This document shows positions 28,101-38,608 of a stretch of DNA of 64,000 bases, piece after piece (the first letter of the stretch is position 1; each line of letters begins with the position of its first letter). The notes below the pieces were generated by a model, which did not search any database, was not told where the DNA came from, and worked only from the letters and a program-made list of their open reading frames with translations. Origin of the DNA: Clostridia bacterium. GTDB taxonomy: Bacteria > Bacillota > Clostridia > Lachnospirales > Anaerotignaceae. The stretch covers positions 1 to 64,000 of the forward strand of contig JALCQR010000001.1 in the NCBI GenBank assembly GCA_022651385.1, in the 5' to 3' direction. The position numbers and the translations under genes were made by a program.

Positions 28101-28961
28101 ATGAAAAAAGCATTATCACTTATTATTGCTTCTGTATTAGGGTTTACGCTTCTTACAGGCTGCGGCAGCTCAGCATCAAAGCCGTCTGAAACTGCATCAG
28201 GCAGTGCAGGCGCAGCTCAATCAGCCGCATCTTCTGGAGCTGCAGGAGCTGCATCATCTGGTGAAAAAGCTGAGACAGCCAGTGTAAAAACTGTCGAGGA
28301 CGGCGTTCTTACAATGGCAACAAACGCATATTTCCCACCGTATGAATATTATGACGGTGACAAAGTTGTGGGTATTGATCCTGATATAGCTCAGGCAATT
28401 GCCGATAAGCTTGGCCTTAAGCTTAAAATTGAGGATATGGAATTTGATTCAATAATTACTGCTGTTCAGACAGGCAAAGCTGATTTAGGCCTTGCCGGAA
28501 TGACCGTTACTCCGGACAGACTTAAAAACATCAATTTCTCAGATAGCTATGCCGAAGGCGTACAGTTAATAATTGTAAAAGATGACAGTGATATTACAAA
28601 ACCTGATGACCTTAAGGGTAAAAAAATAGGTGTTCAGCTTTCAACTACAGGTGATATCTATGCGTCACAGGATTACGGTGATGACAATGTTGAGAAATAC
28701 AATAAAGGTGCAGATGCCGTTATGGCTCTTATTCAGGGCAAGGTTGACGCTGTAATTATAGATAGAGAGCCTGCTAAGTCATATGTTGCTGCCAATAAAG
28801 GTCTTAAACTGCTTGACACAAGTTATGTAACGGAAAATTATGCAGCATGTATATCAAAAGACAATGAAGATCTTCTTAACGCTGTAAACGGAGCACTTAA
28901 AGAGCTTAAAGAAGACGGAACCATCCAGTCTATACTTGATAAGTATATAAATTCTAAATAA
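28101..28961 (+). CDS. Amino acid ABC transporter substrate-binding lipoprotein
   Basis: A 286-residue SBP family 3 protein. Lipobox LTGC at about residues 18-21, a Ser/Ala/Gly linker to about 65, then the two-lobed domain with FPPYEYYDGDKVVGIDPDI, DLGLAGMTVTPDR and KGKKIGVQLSTTG. The family binds polar or basic amino acids (His, Gln, Arg, Cys). ATG at 28101 follows GGGAGAG; an ATG six codons earlier lacks a site. First gene of an SBP-permease-ATPase operon. Confidence 0.94.
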   Translation: MKKALSLIIASVLGFTLLTGCGSSASKPSETASGSAGAAQSAASSGAAGAASSGEKAETASVKTVEDGVLTMATNAYFPPYEYYDGDKVVGIDPDIAQAIADKLGLKLKIEDMEFDSIITAVQTGKADLGLAGMTVTPDRLKNINFSDSYAEGVQLIIVKDDSDITKPDDLKGKKIGVQLSTTGDIYASQDYGDDNVEKYNKGADAVMALIQGKVDAVIIDREPAKSYVAANKGLKLLDTSYVTENYAACISKDNEDLLNAVNGALKELKEDGTIQSILDKYINSK

Positions 28962-28983
28962 TTTTAATTAGTTGACATTTGAT

Positions 28984-29016
28984 GGGGCGTGCATTTTTTT
29001 GGTGTCGCCCCTTTGT
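28984..29016 (+). terminator. Intercistronic attenuator after the SBP gene
   Basis: Arms GGGGCG and CGCCCC with a T-containing loop and a short T stretch after it. As with the first ABC operon it lies between SBP and transporter genes, which would favour more binding protein than transporter. Confidence 0.65.
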
Positions 29017-29047
29017 TATGTGTTTATTATTTTGGAGGTATCTTTGA

Positions 29048-29770
29048 ATGTGGTTTGACACTCTTAAGGGAAAATTCGTATCGGATTTTATTGAAAAAGC
29101 CAGATGGCAGTATATTACAAAGGGCCTTTTTGTAACATTTGAAGTAACCATTATAGCGCTGATTTTGGGAATTGCTATTGGTACAATTATAGCTATTATA
29201 AGAGCTGGTCATGACCAAAACAGCAAAAATGGACTTCACGGCTTTGGCGGATTTTTGCTTAAAGTTGCCAATCTGCTCTGCCGTGTATATATTACGGTTA
29301 TAAGAGGAACTCCTACGCTTGTACAGCTGCTGCTTATGTTTTTTGTATTTCTTCCAAACTGTTCCAAAATATTTGTTGCCATGCTTACATTTGGTGTTAA
29401 CAGCGGTGCTTATGTGGCTGAAATAATACGTTCAGGAATAATGAGTGTTGACGCAGGACAGATGGAAGCTGGACGTTCTCTCGGCCTCAGTTATTCAAAA
29501 ACAATGAGAAAAATAATTATGCCTCAGGCATTTAAAAATATTATGCCGGCTCTTGTAAATGAATGGATAACGCTTTTTAAGGAAACATCCATAAGTGGAT
29601 ACATAGGCTTGAATGAGTTAACCAGAGGTGGCGATATAATAAGAGGCGTAACATTTGATGCTCTGCTTCCGCTTCTTGCCGTTGCCGCAATTTATCTTGT
29701 ATTTGTAATGCTGTTTACTGCTATTATGAGCAAACTTGAAAGGAGGCTGAGGGAAAGTGATAAACGTTAA
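29048..29770 (+). CDS. Amino acid ABC transporter permease (HisM/GlnP-like)
   Basis: A 240-residue permease of the polar amino acid family. The HEQRxxALG-type EAA loop is visible as [23 protein letters not shown], preceded by the [13 protein letters not shown] motif. About five transmembrane helices. GGAGG lies upstream. Overlaps the ATPase gene by 14 bases. Confidence 0.95.
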   Translation: MWFDTLKGKFVSDFIEKARWQYITKGLFVTFEVTIIALILGIAIGTIIAIIRAGHDQNSKNGLHGFGGFLLKVANLLCRVYITVIRGTPTLVQLLLMFFVFLPNCSKIFVAMLTFGVNSGAYVAEIIRSGIMSVDAGQMEAGRSLGLSYSKTMRKIIMPQAFKNIMPALVNEWITLFKETSISGYIGLNELTRGGDIIRGVTFDALLPLLAVAAIYLVFVMLFTAIMSKLERRLRESDKR

Positions 29771-30482
29771 CAAACTTACTAAAAGTTTTGGAGACCATGT
29801 AGTTTTAAACGGTATAACCGAAAATATTGAACATGGCGAGAAAGTTGTTATTATCGGCCCTTCCGGTTCAGGGAAATCGACTTTTTTAAGATGCATGACG
29901 CTTCTTGAGGTTCCGACATCGGGGCAAATTTTATTTGAAGGTCAAGATATAATGGAAAAAGGTGTCAATATCAATAAAATTCGTGAACAAATGGGTATGG
30001 TTTTTCAGCACTTTAATCTTTTCCCGCATCTTTCTATAATGGATAACCTGACTCTTGCCCCTATTATTCTTAAGCGTATGAACAAAGAGGAAGCAAAAGA
30101 AGAAGCAATCAGGCTTTTAAAAAGAGTAAACCTTTTAGACAAGGCAGACGCATATCCCGGACAGCTTTCCGGCGGACAAAAACAGCGTATAGCCATTGTA
30201 CGGGCTCTTGCTATGAAGCCGAAAGTTATGCTTTTTGATGAACCTACATCTGCTCTTGACCCTGAAATGGTTGGAGAAGTTTTGGATGTAATGAAAGAGC
30301 TTGCTCACGACGGAATGACAATGGTTGTTGTTACTCACGAAATGGGATTTGCAAGAGAAGTTGCAACAAGAGTTATGTTTATGGACGGAGGAGGAATACT
30401 TGAACAGGGTAAGCCTGATGAGATTTTCTCAAATCCGAAAAACAAAAGAACGCAGGACTTTTTGTCAAAAGTTATTGTGTAA
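29757..30482 (+). CDS. Amino acid ABC transporter ATPase (GlnQ/HisP-like)
   Basis: A 241-residue ATPase with Walker [11 protein letters not shown]-loop QHFNLFPHL, signature [11 protein letters not shown], Walker [15 protein letters not shown] and switch His in VVTHEMGFA. All motifs are intact. GTG start inside the permease's last codons behind AAAGGAGG. It powers uptake with the two preceding gene products. Confidence 0.96.
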   Translation: MINVNKLTKSFGDHVVLNGITENIEHGEKVVIIGPSGSGKSTFLRCMTLLEVPTSGQILFEGQDIMEKGVNINKIREQMGMVFQHFNLFPHLSIMDNLTLAPIILKRMNKEEAKEEAIRLLKRVNLLDKADAYPGQLSGGQKQRIAIVRALAMKPKVMLFDEPTSALDPEMVGEVLDVMKELAHDGMTMVVVTHEMGFAREVATRVMFMDGGGILEQGKPDEIFSNPKNKRTQDFLSKVIV

Positions 30483-30491
30483 TTTATAGTA

Positions 30492-30530
30492 AGAGAGTAG
30501 CTGCTATTATTGGCATACTCTCTTTTTTAT
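30492..30530 (+). terminator. Terminator of the amino acid ABC operon
   Basis: Arms AGAGAGTA and TACTCTCT with a T run. The remaining DNA to 30940 is about 400 bases of very AT-rich sequence; apart from the GGGGGAAG binding site of the next gene I see nothing in it. Confidence 0.85.
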
Positions 30531-30940
30531 TTTTAATCAAATAATAAATAAATATCTTTTTATGTAAAAGTGTACTATTTATTGATAATATTTTAATTTT
30601 GTGCTATATTGATTGCGATATAATAAAAATTTATGATTATAATGATTTATATTGAATTTTTAAATGTATTTTTATGCGTATCAATTATTTTAAAATCAAC
30701 TTATATTCAATAAATTGATTTTAAGTAAAGTATAATTTTATAAATATCTATGAGTTTAAGTTTTGGAGACCGAAAATTTTTTATTCAAAATAATTAGTTA
30801 TAATATCTAAAATGTTAAGAAGTATTTGGAAATCAGAAAGTTTTAAAGCTATATGTCTTTGGAACTTATCTATTAATAGCTTATTATATATGTCTGAATA
30901 TATAAAGCTGTTACATAATTGATTTTGGGGGAAGTGAAAA

Positions 30941-33900
30941 TTGGACATTTCGAGGAGACTACAGGAATTCAGGAACTGCTATGACAACAGTCCGCTTGCA
31001 TTCTGTATTATTAAGGCTGTAAAAGGGAAAAAAAACACTGCAAAAGATTTTGAAGTGATTTATGCTAACCAGAAACTTGCCGATATCGGCAAAACAGATA
31101 TAGGCAACTTAATTGGACAGCATGTATCAAAACTTTATGACACTCATGATAACGTACATAATGACTTTATAAGCAAACTAAATGCATTAAATGAAGGAGA
31201 CTATACATTTTCAGTTTATTATCCTAAAACTGAAAAATACTGGAATATACACTGCTATAATGTTGATTTTGGATACGGCTGTATAATTAATGAAACTACT
31301 GAAAAACAAAGCCTTCAGCTTGATTTGAAGGATACACTTAACACTTTTGACGGTGGATTTTGCATATTGAAATGTACATGCGCGGAAGATTTGGATGTCA
31401 TATATATAAGTGACGGGTTTTGCCGTATGTTTGGCAAAAAAAAGGATGAAGTGATGTGCCTTTACAAACGTCATATTTTCGGCGGCTCAAATACGGATAC
31501 GGCTGAGGAATGTAAGAAAATTTTTATTAACAATATGTTTGATGGGGCACATTTTACCGGATGTTTCAGAATTGTATTTAATTCCGATTATAAATGGATT
31601 AAATTTAATGGTGCTGTAAAAAAACAATCTTCGCATTTTATGTATTATATTAATTATACCGACATAACCAAGCAGGTAGGAAATGATATTAAATCTGAAA
31701 ATGACACATATAAATCTGTTACAGAAGATAACGATATTAATATCTGGCAGTATGATATTGTAAATGATGAAATGTACAATACTGAAAATTCGCTTCATGC
31801 TCATTTTCAAGATGGACACATGATTATGAAGAATTTTCTTTCAAATATACTTAAATCAGGTAAAATTAGACCTGATTGCATAAGCAGTTTTAAAGAATTA
31901 TATGACAGCGTAAAACATGGTAAGAAAAAAGTAAGCGCTGATATTTGGTTTAAAACGAGTGATGACATGGGATGGTGGTGTGAAAGAACTACTTACTTCA
32001 CACTATTTAATGAAGATGGAATGCCTATAAGTGCCATAGGTATTGGAAAAGACGTTACAGAAGATGCAAACAACAGAGAAGAAAACGAAAAAATTGATAT
32101 TATATTTGCTAATTCAGATTTAATGATATGGGAATACAATATATTTGACAATGCCAATATGCAGCAGCCTAAAATTATGGACTATTTTTCAATCCCTAAA
32201 ATTATGGAAGGTGTTCCGCGTTCCATAGTTGGCGCCGGATGTATACATCCGGATTCAATCGAGACGTTTTATCGTCTTAACAAGGCGGTAGCTAACGGTG
32301 CTAAAGTTGCTTCTGATAATGTTCAGTTTATTGACGGCAATGGAAATTCCGCTTGGTTTAGGCTGTCTTTTAAAACTATATTTGACAAAAATAAAAAGCC
32401 TGTGCGTGCAATTTGTTATTGCACCAATATAACCGAGTTTAAAGAAGCTCAAAATAAATATGAAAGAGAAATGCACTATTTAGAAGAAATACATGCTGAA
32501 AAGCTTCTTGGAAAGTGCCGTGCAAATGTTTCTAAAGATATTGTAGACAACTACAGCGGAAACGAAAACTTAATTATTAATGATGAAAAAACGGCATATT
32601 TTGATGCCGTCAACAATATAGCATCACTTTTTTTAGATGAAAGTTTAGCAGAAGAATTTAAAGCTAACATGAACCCAAAAGTTCTTATGAAAAAATTTTA
32701 TGAGGGCATTTACGAGTACAATGTTGAGTATCAGCGTAAAATGAAAGATAATACTGCCTGTTGGGTGCGCACATTGGCTAAGACGTTTCTTAATCCTGAC
32801 ACTAATGATATTATGTGTTTCATGTATACATATAACATTAACGAGGAAATGACAGCAAGAATAATTGTAGACAGAGCATTAGCCATGGATTACGAATATC
32901 TTGGGCTTCTTAATGTTTCTGATGCAAGGCTCAGACTGTTTCGCCGCTCTAAATCGGAATACAATCTGGCGCTTTCAGAAGACATTGACTATAAAAAAGA
33001 CATACAGAAATTTATTGATAAATATATTGAGGACTACAATAAAAAAGAGGCTTCAAATGCTTTGAGCCTATCGACAATATGTGAAAGACTGAAGAAAAAT
33101 AAAACTTATGCATTCTCTTTTACTATTGTTGCGGACGGCAAAAAGTACCGTAAGAAATGGAAATTTATATATCTTGATCAAACAAAAAATGTAATTGTTT
33201 TTACACGTTCTGATATTACGGATATTTTCCGCCAGCAGGAACAGCAGCGTGAAACTCTGCGAAATGCATTGGTTCAGGCTGAACAGGCAAATCATGCAAA
33301 AAGTGATTTTCTCTCACGCATGAGTCATGAAATACGAACGCCTATGAATGCTATTATAGGTATGTCTGCTTTGGCGGCACAAAATGTAAACGATCCGGAA
33401 CAGGTATCAGATTGTATATCGAAAATCGGAATTTCGGCGCGTTTTCTGCTTTCGCTTATCAATGACATATTGGATATGTCACGCATTGAAAATGGAAAAA
33501 TGATAATTAAAAACGAGAAGATTCCTTTTGAGGAGTTTGTTAACGGTATAAATGCCATATGCTACGAGCTTGCGGAAAACAAGGGAGTTGACTATGATTC
33601 TATAATAACGAGCGTTACAGAAGACTACTATGTGGGCGACCCTATGAAACTTCAGCAAGTTATTGTAAATTTGCTTAACAATGCTGTTAAGTTTACTCCG
33701 GCCGGCGGTAAAGTACAGCTTATAATCCAGCAGGAAAAGATTAAAAAGGGAAAAGCATATATGAAATTCATAGTTAATGACACAGGAATTGGAATGAGCG
33801 AAGAATTTCAAAAGAATATGTTTGAACCGTTTGAACAGGCAAATAACAGTACAACTACGCCTTATGGAGGCACAGGGCTTGGACTTGCCATATGCAAGAG

Positions 33901-34840
33901 TCTTGTTGACCTTATGGGAGGGCATATACGTGTAAACAGCATAGAAGGCATAGGCAGTGAGTTTACAGTTGAAATAGCGCTTGGCCTATGCGAAGAAACA
34001 AGAGAAAAAATGAAAAAGGCAGTAGGCTTACAGTTTGACAAGATGTACGCTCTTGTTGTGGATGATGAGATTATAATATGCCAAAACACAAAAGAATTGC
34101 TTACAGATATGGGTATAAAAGCCGAGTGGGCGGACAGCGGTAAAAAAGCCGTTGACTTGGTACAGCTTAAATGGAACGCAAATAAACCTTATGATATTAT
34201 ATTAATTGATTGGAAAATGCCTGAAATGGACGGAATTGAAACGACTCGTCAAATACGTAAAATAGTTGGTCCTGATGTCACAATAATTATTATGACGGCT
34301 TATGACTGGATGTCAATTGAACAGGAAGCAAGAGCTGCCGGAGTTAATATGCTTATTTCAAAACCGCTTTTTAAATCTTCGCTTATTTCGGCATTTGAAA
34401 AAATATATTCGCAGCGTGAGCAGAAAATAAGTGAAAATATCACGGTGGAGTATAATTTTAAGGGAAAACGCGCTTTGCTTGTAGAAGACCATATTATGAA
34501 TGTCGAGGTTGCAAAGCGTCTGCTTGAGTCTAAGGGAATGGAAGTAGAGGTTGCGGAAAACGGTCTTGTGGCAATCGAAACTTTTGCTACGGCGCCGCTT
34601 GGACATTTTGATGTAATACTTATGGATATACGTATGCCGGTTATGGACGGCTTGACTGCTGCAAAATCAATAAGACAGCTTAAAAAGAAAACGGCAAAAA
34701 CGATACCTATTATTGCAATGAGTGCCAATGCTTTTGAAGAAGATGTTGAAAAATCAAAAGCGGCTGGTATGAATGAGCATCTTTCTAAACCTATTGAACC
34801 GGCGGTTTTGTTCCAGACATTGAAATATTTTCTTGATTAA
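30941..34840 (+). CDS. Soluble hybrid histidine kinase with several PAS-like domains and two receiver domains
   Basis: A 1299-residue protein. Residues about 1-780 hold several PAS/PAC-like sensor segments (for example [30 protein letters not shown], and a repeated [20 protein letters not shown]-type PAC end). Then HisKA with His796 in [11 protein letters not shown], a full HATPase ([31 protein letters not shown]), a first receiver with Asp1090 ([11 protein letters not shown]) and a second with Asp1229 ([11 protein letters not shown]). No transmembrane helix is apparent, so it senses a cytoplasmic signal. There is no DNA-binding output domain and no neighbour regulator gene; it may pass phosphate to a distant protein. 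TTG start behind GGGGGAAG. Confidence 0.93.
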   Translation: MDISRRLQEFRNCYDNSPLAFCIIKAVKGKKNTAKDFEVIYANQKLADIGKTDIGNLIGQHVSKLYDTHDNVHNDFISKLNALNEGDYTFSVYYPKTEKYWNIHCYNVDFGYGCIINETTEKQSLQLDLKDTLNTFDGGFCILKCTCAEDLDVIYISDGFCRMFGKKKDEVMCLYKRHIFGGSNTDTAEECKKIFINNMFDGAHFTGCFRIVFNSDYKWIKFNGAVKKQSSHFMYYINYTDITKQVGNDIKSENDTYKSVTEDNDINIWQYDIVNDEMYNTENSLHAHFQDGHMIMKNFLSNILKSGKIRPDCISSFKELYDSVKHGKKKVSADIWFKTSDDMGWWCERTTYFTLFNEDGMPISAIGIGKDVTEDANNREENEKIDIIFANSDLMIWEYNIFDNANMQQPKIMDYFSIPKIMEGVPRSIVGAGCIHPDSIETFYRLNKAVANGAKVASDNVQFIDGNGNSAWFRLSFKTIFDKNKKPVRAICYCTNITEFKEAQNKYEREMHYLEEIHAEKLLGKCRANVSKDIVDNYSGNENLIINDEKTAYFDAVNNIASLFLDESLAEEFKANMNPKVLMKKFYEGIYEYNVEYQRKMKDNTACWVRTLAKTFLNPDTNDIMCFMYTYNINEEMTARIIVDRALAMDYEYLGLLNVSDARLRLFRRSKSEYNLALSEDIDYKKDIQKFIDKYIEDYNKKEASNALSLSTICERLKKNKTYAFSFTIVADGKKYRKKWKFIYLDQTKNVIVFTRSDITDIFRQQEQQRETLRNALVQAEQANHAKSDFLSRMSHEIRTPMNAIIGMSALAAQNVNDPEQVSDCISKIGISARFLLSLINDILDMSRIENGKMIIKNEKIPFEEFVNGINAICYELAENKGVDYDSIITSVTEDYYVGDPMKLQQVIVNLLNNAVKFTPAGGKVQLIIQQEKIKKGKAYMKFIVNDTGIGMSEEFQKNMFEPFEQANNSTTTPYGGTGLGLAICKSLVDLMGGHIRVNSIEGIGSEFTVEIALGLCEETREKMKKAVGLQFDKMYALVVDDEIIICQNTKELLTDMGIKAEWADSGKKAVDLVQLKWNANKPYDIILIDWKMPEMDGIETTRQIRKIVGPDVTIIIMTAYDWMSIEQEARAAGVNMLISKPLFKSSLISAFEKIYSQREQKISENITVEYNFKGKRALLVEDHIMNVEVAKRLLESKGMEVEVAENGLVAIETFATAPLGHFDVILMDIRMPVMDGLTAAKSIRQLKKKTAKTIPIIAMSANAFEEDVEKSKAAGMNEHLSKPIEPAVLFQTLKYFLD

Positions 34841-35105
34841 AATGTTTTGCAACATTTCTGACGAGGGCCTTCGGTCTTTATGGGAGTTTTTTCACTTGCA
34901 AAAAGCTCCCATAACCTTTTAAAAATGCGCTTAAAAGCAATGAAAACCGGCAGGACTCTGTCCCACCAACCCGGCAAGCCTTTAAAAAGGCTTGAACTAA
35001 ACTTCGATAGGCTTCGCCCAAGTAATTACTATTGTGCAGAATTACTTTTGATGATAACTTTTTCGACAGTCTGAGACGAGGGCCTTCGGCTTTCATCCGA
35101 AATTT
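34841..35105 (+). repeat. Dispersed intergenic repeat copy 2, flanked by short direct repeats
   Basis: This copy shares its left part (34880-34988) with the reverse complement of copy 1. Its right part (CTTGAACTAAACTTCGATAG near 34995) matches copy 3 at about 43425-43460 in reverse complement. The block is bracketed by two copies of GACGAGGGCCTTCGG at 34860-34874 and 35075-35089. No gene is seen; short frames here are not conserved between copies. Confidence 0.8.
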
Positions 35106-36083
35106 TTAAGAAATTGATTTATTAAACAATTCTATCAGTTCTTTTTTTGTTATACTTTTGATTCCCAATAGCCACATCATTTTTGTGTATACAGCTTCTA
35201 TTGTCATATCATGTGCTTCAACAAAATCAATTTTGCCCTTTAATTGCTGACCTACCTCATACAGATCCGTATTTGTACCCTCATACGTAACCTGCGTTGC
35301 CAAAACTACTATTTTTTTGTTGCAGCTTTCTGCAACGCTGTCAAGTGCCTCGGCTATGCTCTTTGGTATTCCGCCTACACCGAAGCTTTCCAGTATAAGG
35401 CAGTCATATTTACGTAATATTTTAGTTATAATGTCAGCCGACATTCCGGGTACAAGCTTCAAAAGAAAAACAGAAGTATCGAGGTCCAAATAAAATTTCG
35501 GCTTGTCTTTATATGATTTGCATGGTACAAACCACTTAACTTTTCCGTCTTGTATTTGAGCTAAAAGAGGATAATTTATGCTCTCAAAAGCGTCATAGCT
35601 TTGTGTTCTTATTTTTTTGGCTCTTGTTCCGGATATGGCTTTGCCGTTAAACACTATCATGACACCGTGAGTGCTTTCATTTACAGCCAGCAATACACTG
35701 TCACGGATATTCTTTTTTGCATCTGTAATATTAAAAGATATAGGTTTTTGTGAGCCTGTTAAAATTATAGGTTTATTTGAATTTTGAATCATATATGATA
35801 ATGCGGCGGATGTGTATGCCATTGTATCAGTGCCATGACAAATAACGAAGCCGTCAAAAAAATCATAATTAGTTTTTATTGTTTCGGCTATTTTTGTCCA
35901 TAAATACGGAGTCATATTTGTACTGTCTATATTGCATACGGGTATTTCAGAAACGTTGCATAGTGTGTTTATTTCAGGCACATATGACAAAAGCTCGCCT
36001 TTTTTAAGTATCGGGGCAAGGCCGCTGTTGGTTTTGCCTGAGGCAATAGTACCCCCGGTGGTTATAAAAAGAATTTTCTTCAT
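35106..36083 (-). CDS. ansA: L-asparaginase (type I-like)
   Basis: A 325-residue asparaginase/glutaminase-family protein without signal peptide. The first catalytic Thr is in ITTGGTIAS, the second in VICHGTDTMAYTSAAL, followed by the GSQKPI segment. It hydrolyses asparagine to aspartate and ammonia in the cytoplasm. It is downstream of the two lyase-like genes on the same strand but a terminator lies between, so co-transcription would need read-through. Aspartate could feed amino acid fermentation; that link is inference. Confidence 0.94.
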   Translation of the reverse strand: MKKILFITTGGTIASGKTNSGLAPILKKGELLSYVPEINTLCNVSEIPVCNIDSTNMTPYLWTKIAETIKTNYDFFDGFVICHGTDTMAYTSAALSYMIQNSNKPIILTGSQKPISFNITDAKKNIRDSVLLAVNESTHGVMIVFNGKAISGTRAKKIRTQSYDAFESINYPLLAQIQDGKVKWFVPCKSYKDKPKFYLDLDTSVFLLKLVPGMSADIITKILRKYDCLILESFGVGGIPKSIAEALDSVAESCNKKIVVLATQVTYEGTNTDLYEVGQQLKGKIDFVEAHDMTIEAVYTKMMWLLGIKSITKKELIELFNKSIS

Positions 36084-36111
36084 ACAAAAAACACCCTTAT
36101 TCAGTAGTAAT

Positions 36112-36139
36112 AAAAAAAGGCACAGATATAATCTGTGCC
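36112..36139 (-). terminator. Terminator of the lyase gene pair
   Basis: Nine-base perfect arms GGCACAGAT and ATCTGTGCC around a three-base loop, with a run of seven T on the minus strand. Confidence 0.9.
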
Positions 36140-36152
36140 AATTGTGCTTTTA

Positions 36153-36605
36153 TCAGTCAGCAGGATGAACAGCATCTTTGAAGTCTTCACGCTGAGGACC
36201 TCTCTGATCTTTCTTTGCAATATAAAGGCTTCCTGTTGCTTCTGCACATAGTACAGGAGGTACGCATGCCGTAGCTGCTGTATGAGCAACACCTGTCATG
36301 TCCATGTCAGTTCTGTCACACATTGTAGCAACTTTATAAGCTTCAAAATGACATGTATATGACTGATGGCCTACTTTTTCAATCCAGCCTGTGTATTCCA
36401 TAAAATCTCCTACATATACAGGAGCTGTGAATTTAATGTTTTTATATCCAAGGAAAAGGCTGATATCACCGTCTACATATACCATGAGCTCTGTACCAAC
36501 ATCGCCCCACATATCAACTATTCTTGCACCGTTTACAAGGCCGCCTACATAATGTCCGTCTGCGCCTCTCATCATTAAATGATGTGTTACTTTGCTTCCT
36601 ACCAT
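36153..36605 (-). CDS. Beta-alanyl-CoA/3-aminobutyryl-CoA:ammonia lyase-like hotdog protein
   Basis: A 150-residue hotdog-fold protein. It strongly resembles, from memory, the beta-alanyl-CoA:ammonia lyases (Acl) of Clostridium propionicum and the 3-aminobutyryl-CoA lyase (Kal) of lysine fermenters: HYVGGLVNGARIVDMWGDVG, VDGDISLFLGYK and ATGSLYIAKKDQRGP. The reaction removes ammonia from a 3-amino-acyl-CoA to give an enoyl-CoA. It is a close paralogue of the gene before it. No other genes of lysine or beta-alanine fermentation are in the window, so the true substrate is open. Confidence 0.85.
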   Translation of the reverse strand: MVGSKVTHHLMMRGADGHYVGGLVNGARIVDMWGDVGTELMVYVDGDISLFLGYKNIKFTAPVYVGDFMEYTGWIEKVGHQSYTCHFEAYKVATMCDRTDMDMTGVAHTAATACVPPVLCAEATGSLYIAKKDQRGPQREDFKDAVHPAD

Positions 36606-36640
36606 AATTATATCCTCCTAACTTAAGATTTATTATCAAA

Positions 36641-37096
36641 TTATTTTGTTTTAACTGTATGAGTATGTTTGAAAGCAGGATCTGTTTCGCCTCTCTGATC
36701 CTTCTTTGCGATATAAAGGCTTCCTGTGCCTGTTGCGCAAAGTACAGGAGGAACACATGCTGTAGCAGCCGTATGCTCAACACCTGTCATATCCATATCG
36801 GTTCTGTCGCACATTGTAGCAACTTTCCAAGCTTCAAATTTACATGTGTATGAAGTATTTCCTATTTTTTCGATCCAGCCGTGATATTCCATAAAATCTC
36901 CTACATATACGGGAGCTGTAAAATTAATTTCTTCGTATCCAAGGAAAAGGCTGATATCACCGTCAACACGAACCATAAGTTCTGTACCAACATCACCCCA
37001 GTAATGAACTATTCTTGCACCATTTACGAGGCCGCCTACATAATGTCCGTCGCTGCCCTTCATCATAACATGAAGTACTACTTTTTCTCCGATCAT
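36641..37096 (-). CDS. Beta-alanyl-CoA/3-aminobutyryl-CoA:ammonia lyase-like hotdog protein (paralogue)
   Basis: A 151-residue paralogue of the following gene, with most positions identical and the same blocks (HYVGGLVNGARIVHYWGDVG, VDGDISLFLGYE, ATGSLYIAKKDQRG). It differs mainly in the C-terminal tail and a few core positions (for example DMW versus HYW). AAAGGAGG precedes its ATG and 35 bases separate the pair. Two near-identical lyase genes side by side are also known in C. propionicum. The pair could form hetero-oligomers or have different expression or substrate range. Confidence 0.85.
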   Translation of the reverse strand: MIGEKVVLHVMMKGSDGHYVGGLVNGARIVHYWGDVGTELMVRVDGDISLFLGYEEINFTAPVYVGDFMEYHGWIEKIGNTSYTCKFEAWKVATMCDRTDMDMTGVEHTAATACVPPVLCATGTGSLYIAKKDQRGETDPAFKHTHTVKTK

Positions 37097-37160
37097 TGTT
37101 TCTCCTCCTTTAAATAAATAAGATTGCCAATACGCTTAATTTCAACCTTATACGTTTTCT

Positions 37161-37191
37161 ATTATAATGCCTTCTTCAATAAGAGAGTCAA
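37161..37191 (-). promoter_or_regulatory. Possible promoter of the lyase pair
   Basis: On the minus strand TTGACT (37186-37191) and TATAAT (37161-37166) are 19 bases apart, longer than ideal. The remaining divergent intergenic DNA to 37509 is AT-rich with no gene that I can support. Confidence 0.45.
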
Positions 37192-37509
37192 GCACATTTT
37201 AAAAAATTTTTTTTCAGTATATATAAAAAATTGCTGAAAATCTACATTTACAATATAGTTAATGTGCATAATAGTATCAGAAATTATTTACAATTAAAAT
37301 CAAACGAATTTAACATGTATAGGCACATTTTATATAATGGTTATAGTTTTCTGATATTTAGAATTGTTAGCAGGCTAAATATCAGAAATTTACTGGAGAG
37401 TTTTGAAAGAAATTTTAATATTTGTTTTTGTCGAAATATATTGTATTATATAATCCATAATAGTATAATCAGCAATATTATGAATTATTAAGTTTTGGGG
37501 GTACTTAAG

Positions 37510-38469
37510 TTGAATAAAAAGCTGCTTTTTATTATTAATCCTCGCTCCGGAAAAGGCCTTATTAAAAACAAAGTCCTTGATATAGTGGATTTGTTTGTTA
37601 AAGAAGGCTATGACGTGCATGTACACACTACTCAAGCGAGAAGAGATGCTTATGAGATTATAAAAGAGTACGGCAGTCATATGAGTACTGTTGTGGCAAG
37701 CGGAGGCGATGGAACTCTCAGTGAATGTGTAAAGGGAATTATGGAAATTCCAAAAGAAAAACGCCCTATAATGGGATACATTCCGTGCGGTTCTACAAAT
37801 GATTTTGCTGTAAGCCTGAAACTTTCTAAAAATATGCTGCTTGCGGCTGGAGATGTTGTTTACGGCGAACAGTTTAAGTGCGATGTAGGAAAATTTAACA
37901 ATGATTTTTTTACGTATATTGCTGCTTTCGGAGCATTTACAGATGTTTCTTACGAAACGCCCCAGTCGATGAAAAATATGCTTGGACACCTTGCCTATAC
38001 AATGGAAGCTATAAAACGTGTACCTAATTTGGGAAGTTATAAAATGAAAGTTGAGCATGACGGTATTGTTATTGAAGATGAATTTATATACGGCATGATT
38101 TCAAACACTACATCTATAGGAGGCGTGAAAAATTTAGGCAAAGAAAAAGTTCAGCTTGATGACGGGCTTTTTGAAGTTATACTTATTAGAATGCCTAAAA
38201 ACCCTATTGATGTACAAGTTATACTGACTTCTATACTGATGCAGGATTTCAGCGGGAAGTATTTTTATACTTTTAAAGCTTCGGAGGCTACATTTTCATC
38301 TGATGAAGAGGTTAAATGGACTCTCGACGGAGAAGACGGCGGGAAACACAAGACAGTTGTCATAGAGAATTACTGCCAGGCCATTACTATGATGATTAGT
38401 TCAAAAAAGCAGAGGCTTAATGAAAATGTGCCACTGCATAGCATATATAATGCATTTAAAATAAAATAA
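37510..38469 (+). CDS. Diacylglycerol kinase-family lipid kinase (DagK/YegS-like)
   Basis: A 319-residue DAGK-catalytic-domain protein: INPRSGKG at the N-terminus, VVASGGDGTLSECVKGI (the GGDGT nucleotide-binding motif), and GYIPCGSTNDFAVSL. It phosphorylates diacylglycerol or a related lipid and supports phospholipid or lipoteichoic acid turnover. TTG at 37510 is chosen because GGGGG lies about eight bases upstream; a TTG five codons earlier would sit within that site. Single gene before the rplS unit. Confidence 0.9.
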   Translation: MNKKLLFIINPRSGKGLIKNKVLDIVDLFVKEGYDVHVHTTQARRDAYEIIKEYGSHMSTVVASGGDGTLSECVKGIMEIPKEKRPIMGYIPCGSTNDFAVSLKLSKNMLLAAGDVVYGEQFKCDVGKFNNDFFTYIAAFGAFTDVSYETPQSMKNMLGHLAYTMEAIKRVPNLGSYKMKVEHDGIVIEDEFIYGMISNTTSIGGVKNLGKEKVQLDDGLFEVILIRMPKNPIDVQVILTSILMQDFSGKYFYTFKASEATFSSDEEVKWTLDGEDGGKHKTVVIENYCQAITMMISSKKQRLNENVPLHSIYNAFKIK

Positions 38470-38493
38470 TTTTAGTTAAAATAGTAAAAAAAC

Positions 38494-38606
38494 TTGCATA
38501 TATAATTAGCTTATGATACACTACCTTGGTATGCGATAAAAACCGATGGTCCGCTGTCGCTGTATGTATGCGGCAAGAACATCTTGAGAAATTCAGGAGG
38601 AACAGA
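38494..38606 (+). ncRNA. Candidate L19 leader with its promoter
   Basis: A promoter TTGCAT-17-TACACT (38494-38522) precedes an untranslated leader of about 80 bases ending at the rplS binding site. The leader contains GATGGTCCGC, a CCGC...GCGG stem pair, and sits in the position of the Firmicutes L19 leader, a structured RNA through which L19 may repress its own gene. I could not fold it or score it against the family model. Confidence 0.55.
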
Positions 38607-38608
38607 AA

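Noticed and set aside
34880-35096. Short frames within repeat copy 2
   Set aside because: They are not maintained in the other copies of the repeat, so they are unlikely to code.
37231-37491. 86-codon frame before the lipid kinase gene
   Set aside because: Very AT-rich, Asn/Ile/Tyr-rich product without binding site or recognisable pattern.
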